A stretch of 64,000 bases of DNA from Ktedonospora formicarum (GTDB lineage Bacteria > Chloroflexota > Ktedonobacteria > Ktedonobacterales > Ktedonobacteraceae). The DNA lies in the NCBI RefSeq assembly GCF_016587355.1, contig NZ_BNJF01000006.1, positions 62,001 through 126,000 on the forward strand, read 5' to 3'. Of the stretch, positions 59,361-64,000 are shown one piece after another; positions within the stretch are counted from its first letter, which is position 1, and each line of letters begins with the position of its first letter. The notes under the pieces are model-generated. The model was not told the DNA's origin. It worked only from the letters and a program-made list of their open reading frames with translations, and made no database searches. The position numbers and the translations under genes were made by a program.

Positions 59361-59405
59361 CACCAATGGATGAGGCAGAGACAGCCTCGCCCATTGGTGT
59401 TTTTT
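59361..59405 (+). terminator. Rho-independent terminator after the coiled-coil gene
   Basis: CACCAATGG (59361-59369) pairs with CCATTGGTG (59391-59399), with an inner GAGGC/GCCTC stem, and TTTTTT follows. This is a textbook intrinsic terminator. Confidence 0.9.
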
Positions 59406-59412
59406 GTGTCCT

Positions 59413-59465
59413 GAGTCCCTTGCTCCCATTGCGTTCTGCGCGGTGGGGCAAGGGCTTTTTTCTAC
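59413..59465 (+). terminator. Second intrinsic terminator
   Basis: TCCCTTGCTCCCA pairs with GTGGGGCAAGGG, followed by CTTTTTTCT. Lying only 10-60 bp after the first terminator, it stands directly before the RBS of the 12-aa ORF at 59484. Confidence 0.75.
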
Positions 59466-59483
59466 CCGAAAGGAGCCAATGGT

Positions 59484-59522
59484 ATGCAGCGTCACTGCTG
59501 TCGTAGTCCTCCCTCTGCATAG
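59484..59522 (+). CDS. Tiny ORF, 12 aa (possible leader peptide)
   Basis: ATG 59484 has GAAAGGAG about 9 nt upstream, right after a terminator. It encodes MQRHCCRSPPSA. It may be a leader peptide or a chance ORF; the good RBS is the only support. Confidence 0.3.
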   Translation: MQRHCCRSPPSA

Positions 59523-59583
59523 AGCTGTTTCCCATCTCCGACGTTTCTTGTTGTTGTGTTTCTTCCCAAAGGAGATTTCTTTG

Positions 59584-59679
59584 TATGCGATATCTGGCAT
59601 CCAGGCGACCGGTTGGCTACTGGTTTGCGCTTCTCTTGCTCCTGATCTGGTGCAGCCTGTGGTTCTTGTCGTTTGCCTG
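59584..59679 (+). CDS. Small single-helix membrane protein, 31 aa
   Basis: ATG 59584 has AAAGGAG about 10 nt upstream. The product has a basic start (MRYLASRRPVG) and a hydrophobic helix (YWFALLLLLIWCSLWFLSFA) running to the stop, so it should insert in the membrane with N-in topology. No family is recognised. Confidence 0.5.
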
Positions 59680-59901
59680 AATAATTGGATCTGGCTCATT
59701 TGTGGTGATAGATGAGCTTATGTTGTTATTCTCTCCCAATCCATGTATTTAGGCCTTTGTCTCTTCGCTAGCTATTAAAAAATTATTGCAAAAAGAATGA
59801 GATTTGCATCTCAGAGCATTTGTCACCTACTTCTGATTGCTGCTATAATTGCATTTACATAAATATGCACATATTGATGAAATGCATATAGGAGGTTCTG
59901 A

Positions 59902-60360
59902 ATGATACATGTGCGTCCCTATGTTGAGACTGATCGTGAGTTTGTGCTTGGCTTGTCGCCGCGCCTGACGATTGGTATGCCTGCCTGGCGTGATCGGGAG
60001 ACATGGCTCGCGACATTCCAGAACTGGATTACAGGCAGCATTGACCAGCACCAGCAGGAGAAAGCAATGGTCTTCGTGGCCGAAGACGAGCAGCAAGAGC
60101 GACTTGGGTTTGTCTGTGTTGATCCCAGTACCCACTTTACAGGCGAACCGCAGGCAGACATCGGCGAACTGGTCGTCAGCGAAGCAGAGGAGGGACGTGG
60201 CGTGGGAAAAGCCCTGCTCCAAGCATGTGAGCAATGGGCGCAAGAGCAGGGCTATCGGTTTATCTCCTTAGCAACCGGGGCTGCCAATGAGCAGGCGCTC
60301 GGTTTTTACCGGCATTTGGGCTATCTCGACGAAGACGTGAAGCTGGTCAAACCCCTGTAG
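59902..60360 (+). CDS. GNAT-family N-acetyltransferase
   Basis: The 152-aa protein has the acetyl-CoA-binding loop EGRGVGKALL (near residue 97) after the beta-4 strand IGELVVSEAE, and the C-terminal NEQALGFYRHLGY typical of GNATs. AGGAGG lies 8 nt before the ATG. The substrate cannot be told. Confidence 0.9.
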   Translation: MIHVRPYVETDREFVLGLSPRLTIGMPAWRDRETWLATFQNWITGSIDQHQQEKAMVFVAEDEQQERLGFVCVDPSTHFTGEPQADIGELVVSEAEEGRGVGKALLQACEQWAQEQGYRFISLATGAANEQALGFYRHLGYLDEDVKLVKPL

Positions 60361-60931
60361 TATTGTGTCCGTTCCAACACGTTAGTGATTTGTCGCTTGC
60401 GCAGGAGATATTGCCAGACACCTTCTCTCCCACAAATGGATCTGTTTCACTTTTGAGATCTCTTTCGTCAGTACGAGTGACGTTCTTGATTTCAAGAAGC
60501 AAATGTTGCCAGGGGAATACACTCATCCTTCACCAAAAGCGGGACAGATCCAACAATTTTCCGTGTCTATGCCATAACTTTTCGCGGTATTAGCAAAATT
60601 GAGATGCAAAACAGGCGTGCTCTGCCTTATATCTTTTCCTCGCGTCCCCAAGGGACCATTGACGAGCATAATCCTCCTGTCACAGATGTCATTTCCTTAC
60701 AGGACGCTCGCAACATCTGCCAAAAACGAAAAGAAATGCGTCGGAATCGGACCTGTTTCATGGTAGACATGATGTGGTGGGCAATGCTTCTGGTGAGACA
60801 AGCAAGACGTGTCTCGGCTTCGAGCAAGGAGATGCTGGAAAGCCTGGTGGTGGAAGGAAGTGCAGAGCAACGGTCGGTTGGCGTCGGCAGGTGAAGGGAT
60901 GTCTCTCGCGCGAACATCCCTTCACTGTCTC
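60361..60931. other. Stretch without a recognisable gene
   Basis: A 96-codon frame at 60604-60894 and its reverse shadow lack RBS and family features. I see no other structure. Confidence 0.4.
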
Positions 60932-61675
60932 TTAGAGTCCTATGGCTCCTTCGGTGTGAGTTCCTTGCAGGTTGGCTTCTGTGAGGTTGGCTCCGGTGAG
61001 GTTGGCATATTCAAGGTCGGCTCCGGTGAGGTCGGCTCCCCAGAGGTTGGCTCCGGTGAGGTCGGCATATTTAAAGTTGGTAAAAGTGAGATGGGCGTAA
61101 GTGAGGTCGGCTTGAGAGAGGTTGGCTTCATAGAAGTTGGCTCCAGAGAGGCTGGCATGAGAGAGGTTTATTCTGGAGAGGTTGGATCTGGAGAGGTTGG
61201 AATCTTGGAGGTCGGCATATTCAAGGTTGGCTCCAGAGAGGTTCATTCTGGAGAGGTTCATTTGTTGCAATATGACTCTACGGATGTCAGCATATTCAAG
61301 GTTAGCTCCGGTGAGGCTGGCTCCTTCGAAGTTGGCGTCCCAAAGGGTGGATTTAGAGAGGTCGGCTTGAGAGAGGTTGGCTCCAGAGAGGTTGGTTGAT
61401 TTGAGGTTGGCTCCAGAGAGGTTGGTTGATTTGAGGTTGGCTCCAGAGAGGTTGGCTTCGATGAGGTTGGCTCCAGAGAGGTTGGCTTCACGGAGGTCGG
61501 CTCCGGTGAGGTCGGCTTCGATGAGGTTGGCTCCAGAGAGGTTGGCTTCACGGAGGTTGGCTCCAGAGAGGTTGGCTTCGATGAGGTCAGGGGTAATCGA
61601 TGGATTCTGCTCTCTCCAGGCATTCCATACACCCACTCCCTGTTTGAGAAGATCAACTTGTTCCTGATTCGCCAT
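60932..61675 (-). CDS. Pentapeptide-repeat protein
   Basis: After a 30-residue helical start the protein is an almost pure A(N/D)Lxx repeat (NLSGANLREANLSGANLIEA), which folds as a right-handed quadrilateral beta helix. The total is 247 aa. I chose the ATG at 61675 (MANQEQVDLL) with AAGGAG about 10 nt upstream; the longer frame from 61741 lacks one. Some members mimic DNA and bind gyrase, but nothing here shows that role. Confidence 0.9.
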   Translation of the reverse strand: MANQEQVDLLKQGVGVWNAWREQNPSITPDLIEANLSGANLREANLSGANLIEADLTGADLREANLSGANLIEANLSGANLKSTNLSGANLKSTNLSGANLSQADLSKSTLWDANFEGASLTGANLEYADIRRVILQQMNLSRMNLSGANLEYADLQDSNLSRSNLSRINLSHASLSGANFYEANLSQADLTYAHLTFTNFKYADLTGANLWGADLTGADLEYANLTGANLTEANLQGTHTEGAIGL

Positions 61676-61741
61676 ATCGTGCGCGCTCCTTGTTTCTTTG
61701 GTTCTTGCAAGACAAAAATGCGCCTCTGTCCATAGAGGCAT

Positions 61742-62231
61742 TATCGTCTTTTCAGTATATCATAGGCAGATAGCTCAAAGCAGCATGTTGTCCATCCACG
61801 CTCACGGGGAAAGTTGCTTACAGAGGTCGGAGCAGGTACCACCTGACTTTTTTGTCCGGGTGTGGCTGCACCCCGAATCTGTACATCATCTCAGGATGTT
61901 TCCGCCACTGTGTGTGCTGCTCTGGGTAAGGGATGTGCTGGCGAGGTTTCCGCCTTCAAATCCCCGCACGAAGGATTATATGGCAGAAAATCGTGTGTTT
62001 TCGTTTGCGAGAGGACAGCCTCGGTCGAGAAAAACTGTTTCATGCTGCCTAAAAATTTTATCTGGCAGAAATTCGGTGTCTCTCACTCCCCTTTTCTGGC
62101 TTCTCTGGCTAGTTTGTAAAGATTTAGTCGAAAAGATATTCGCCTGTCAAACCGCAGTTTTATGGATCTGGCACGCTTCTGGTGAACCACAGGAGTCGGT
62201 TGGTCGAAGGGCGAGCCGTTTTAGAAGCTGT
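61742..62231. other. Stretch without a recognisable gene
   Basis: A 195-codon + frame (61698-62285) overlaps genes at both ends and has no RBS or motif. Pieces suggest decayed coding sequence, but I cannot identify it. Confidence 0.4.
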
Positions 62232-62798
62232 TTAGCGGACCTGCTCTCCTTGCTTGTTCCCGCCTTGATAGTCCTCAGCCAGTAATCCATAGTCGAACAG
62301 GTCAACAAAATGCGTCTCAAGGAAGTAGGCTTGCCGTTTGATGCCCTCACGCTGCATCCCTACTTTTTCCAACACGCGAAGAGAAGCCACGTTGAAAGGT
62401 AACACAAGCGCTTCCAACCGATGCAACGCTAATTGGCTGAAAGCAAAGCGGATCAGAGTATGAATGGCTTCAGTGGCATATCCTTTTCCCCAAGCATGAC
62501 GGGCCAAAGCGTACCCAATCTCGGCATTGCGGTGCTGCTGCCTGTATTTGAGCAAATCGCATCGACCAATCATGGTTTGATCCTCTTTGATCTCAATCGC
62601 CCAACTCCATTGATCCCCTCTGCCGTATCCCTCAAGCATCTCTGCAATCTCTTCGTGAGACTCCTCTACGGTTGTGAGCGGAGGCCACATGCCCAAGCGA
62701 GCAATTTCGGGGTCAGAGGCATATGCAAACAAGGCTGATGCATCATCCAGCTGGAAAGGGCGTAAACGCAAACGAGCCGTTTCTAGGAGCTCAATCAT
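62232..62798 (-). CDS. RimJ/RimL-like GNAT acetyltransferase
   Basis: The 188-aa protein has the RimJ/L-type pattern: LETARLRLRPFQLDDASALF, IGRCDL, NAEIGYALARHAWGKGYATE (acetyl-CoA loop), and NVASLRVLEKVGMQREG. It probably acetylates a small molecule or a protein N-terminus. The ATG at 62798 follows AAAGAAGAGGAAG. Confidence 0.92.
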   Translation of the reverse strand: MIELLETARLRLRPFQLDDASALFAYASDPEIARLGMWPPLTTVEESHEEIAEMLEGYGRGDQWSWAIEIKEDQTMIGRCDLLKYRQQHRNAEIGYALARHAWGKGYATEAIHTLIRFAFSQLALHRLEALVLPFNVASLRVLEKVGMQREGIKRQAYFLETHFVDLFDYGLLAEDYQGGNKQGEQVR

Positions 62799-62916
62799 AC
62801 TGACTTCCTCTTCTTTTCTTTATCTTTCACGTTCTCTCCCTCTTTTCATGCGCCGGCAAGGATGCTGATCTGCTTGTGCGACAAAGCATGGAGTACTCGT
62901 TGACACAAGAGGGGGC

Positions 62917-64000
62917 ATAATTTGTATTCAAGAATACGGACAAAAAAGGGCAAACATGGACAGATCCTCCCTTGAAACAGCAGCGACTTTGTGGTATATT
63001 TGTTCTACATTCATCGCAGAGGAAGAAGAGCAGAAGATGGTACGTGGCTACCGAGGAGAACTTGATCTCAATAACGCGCAACAGACACTCTGTCGCAAAC
63101 ATGCCGGGGCCGCTCGCTGGGCGTATAATTATGGTCTTCGCCGCAAACAAGAGGCCTACAAAGCTGGGCAGAAAACGCCCACCGCCATCGATCTGCATCG
63201 CGAGATCAATGCTCTCAAGCCCTCTGAGCCTTGGATGCGCGAGGTCAGCAAGTGCGCCTTCCAAGAGGCTTTGCGTGACCTGGATGCCGCCTTCAAGCAC
63301 TTCTTTCGCAAGTGCCGGCTCAAAAAGGGGGGTGCATGGAAAGGCTCGTGTGGCTATCCCCGCGCGCAAAAGCCGGAAGAAGGCCATCGGTGGTGCCCGC
63401 TTCACCGGGAGCATTCGGGTGTCTGCGGGTGCCATCCAATTGCCTCGTTTGGGAATGCTCCGACTCAAAGAGCACGGCTATTTCCCTCTGGATGGCAAGA
63501 TCAGCAGCGCCACCATCCATGAGCAAGCAGGCAGGTGGTTTGTCTCGATCTGTGTGCACGAGGAAGCGAAAGACCCCCAGCCAGCCACAGGCGACGTGAT
63601 TGGCGTTGACCTCTTGATCAAGCAGCTGGCGACCCTCTCTGATGGACGCACCTTCGAGAACCCCAAGGCACTGCGCAAGAAACTCACGATGTTACAATGC
63701 CTCTCGCGGCGCCAGAGTCGCAAGGCCAAAGGATCACGCAATCGCCAGAAAGCGCGCGCAGCGCCTCTCACGGATGCACGCTCGGATCGCCAACGTGCGC
63801 CAAGACGCTTTGCACCAAGCAACCGCCCAGATCGTGGCGAGAACCCGCGCCCGATCAAGAGCGGCCGCGTGTGATCGTCTTAGAGGATTTGCATATTGCA
63901 GGCATGCTCAAGAACCGCAGGCTGGCTCGAGCGATTGCCGATGTGGGCATGTACGAGTTCAAGCGGCAGATGCTCTACAAAGCCGAACAGGTAGGGGTGC
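62917..64000 (+). mobile_element. IS605-type element with tnpB (copy 2), cut by window end
   Basis: The left end GCATAATTTGTATTCAAGAA matches that of copy 1 at 41849 with one change. The element runs past the window edge. Confidence 0.65.
63037..64000 (+). pseudogene. tnpB: RNA-guided nuclease TnpB with frameshifts (partial)
   Basis: From ATG 63037 the N-terminal domain is intact. Near 63345 the reading moves +1 (KSRKKAIGGARFTGSIRV), leading to the RuvC-I motif VIGVDLLIKQLATLSDG, where the usual DLGIK reads DLLIK. Near 63860 another shift is needed to reach VIVLEDLHIAGML (RuvC-II Glu). The C-terminal zinc ribbon lies beyond the window. With two frame breaks it is probably inactive, although it is more complete than copy 1. 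Confidence 0.82.

Noticed and set aside
60940..61710. Repetitive frames made of LEPTSxKPTS or VGSGEVGS units
   Set aside because: They are the other frames of the pentapeptide-repeat gene, whose 15-bp period creates repeats in all frames.
1..64000. tRNA, rRNA, tracrRNA or riboswitch genes
   Set aside because: I found no cloverleaf, rRNA signature or conserved riboswitch core; anti-repeat copies outside the arrays were not seen, and type I systems need none.

Overview
The window looks like a chromosome segment of a large-genome, IS-rich soil bacterium of the Ktedonobacteria type (Chloroflexota). This is an inference from family content: an ISKra4-family element, several STAND (NB-ARC/TPR) proteins, one carrying a CHAT protease, TnpB and serine-recombinase elements, and an ArsR/AHSA1 pair. 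No rRNA or tRNA gene was recognised.

The first 38 kb is dominated by one CRISPR-Cas system with seven CRISPR loci, about 118 repeats of 37 bp. Array 1 (492-2163) and array 2 (4739-5594) flank the adaptation genes cas1-cas2-cas4 (2706-4593). A second operon follows (6127-14518): a WYL-domain regulator, a Cas3 with its HD nuclease domain at the C-terminus, a large Cas8-like subunit, a DevR/Csa2-type Cas7, Cas5 and Cas6. Array 3 (14604-16120) lies next. The two cas operons start from promoters sharing an 18-19 bp element at identical distance from TATACT. Arrays 1-3 are read leftward; arrays 4 (18089-19587), 5 (21267-21748, a relic), 6 (26021-28212) and 7 (37663-37921) are read rightward. Six arrays have a shared leader: a CGAAAATC/GATTTTCG palindrome next to a TGGTATACT promoter. 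Each array has its own repeat version, differing in five bases at positions 8-12 and in the loop of the crRNA hairpin. An ISKra4 element sits between the divergent leaders of arrays 3 and 4. A frame-disrupted Mrr-like nuclease separates array 4 from array 5. A pair of inverted IS630 copies around a third transposase separates array 5 from array 6.

From 28 to 42 kb the DNA is a patchwork: small hypothetical genes, an ABC exporter, a polytopic membrane protein behind a CsoR-like promoter, an IS6 scar joining two unrelated gene fragments, a partial copy of the Mrr region beside array 7, an arginase-family gene divergent from an ArsR regulator, and decayed IS5, ISL3 and TnpB elements.

From 42 to 64 kb there are two NLR-like proteins: HTH-NB-ARC-TPR (42869-45658), and CHAT protease-NB-ARC-17 TPRs (52813-57449, one frame break). 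Between them lie an SDR, an MmyB-like regulator, a RidA protein, a luciferase-like monooxygenase and an IS5 transposase split by a serine-recombinase element. The right end carries a coiled-coil gene broken by an amber codon, tiny ORFs behind strong terminators, two GNAT acetyltransferases, a pentapeptide-repeat protein and a broken TnpB cut by the window edge. Several otherwise intact genes are each broken by one missing base in a homopolymer, so some 'pseudogenes' may be assembly errors.
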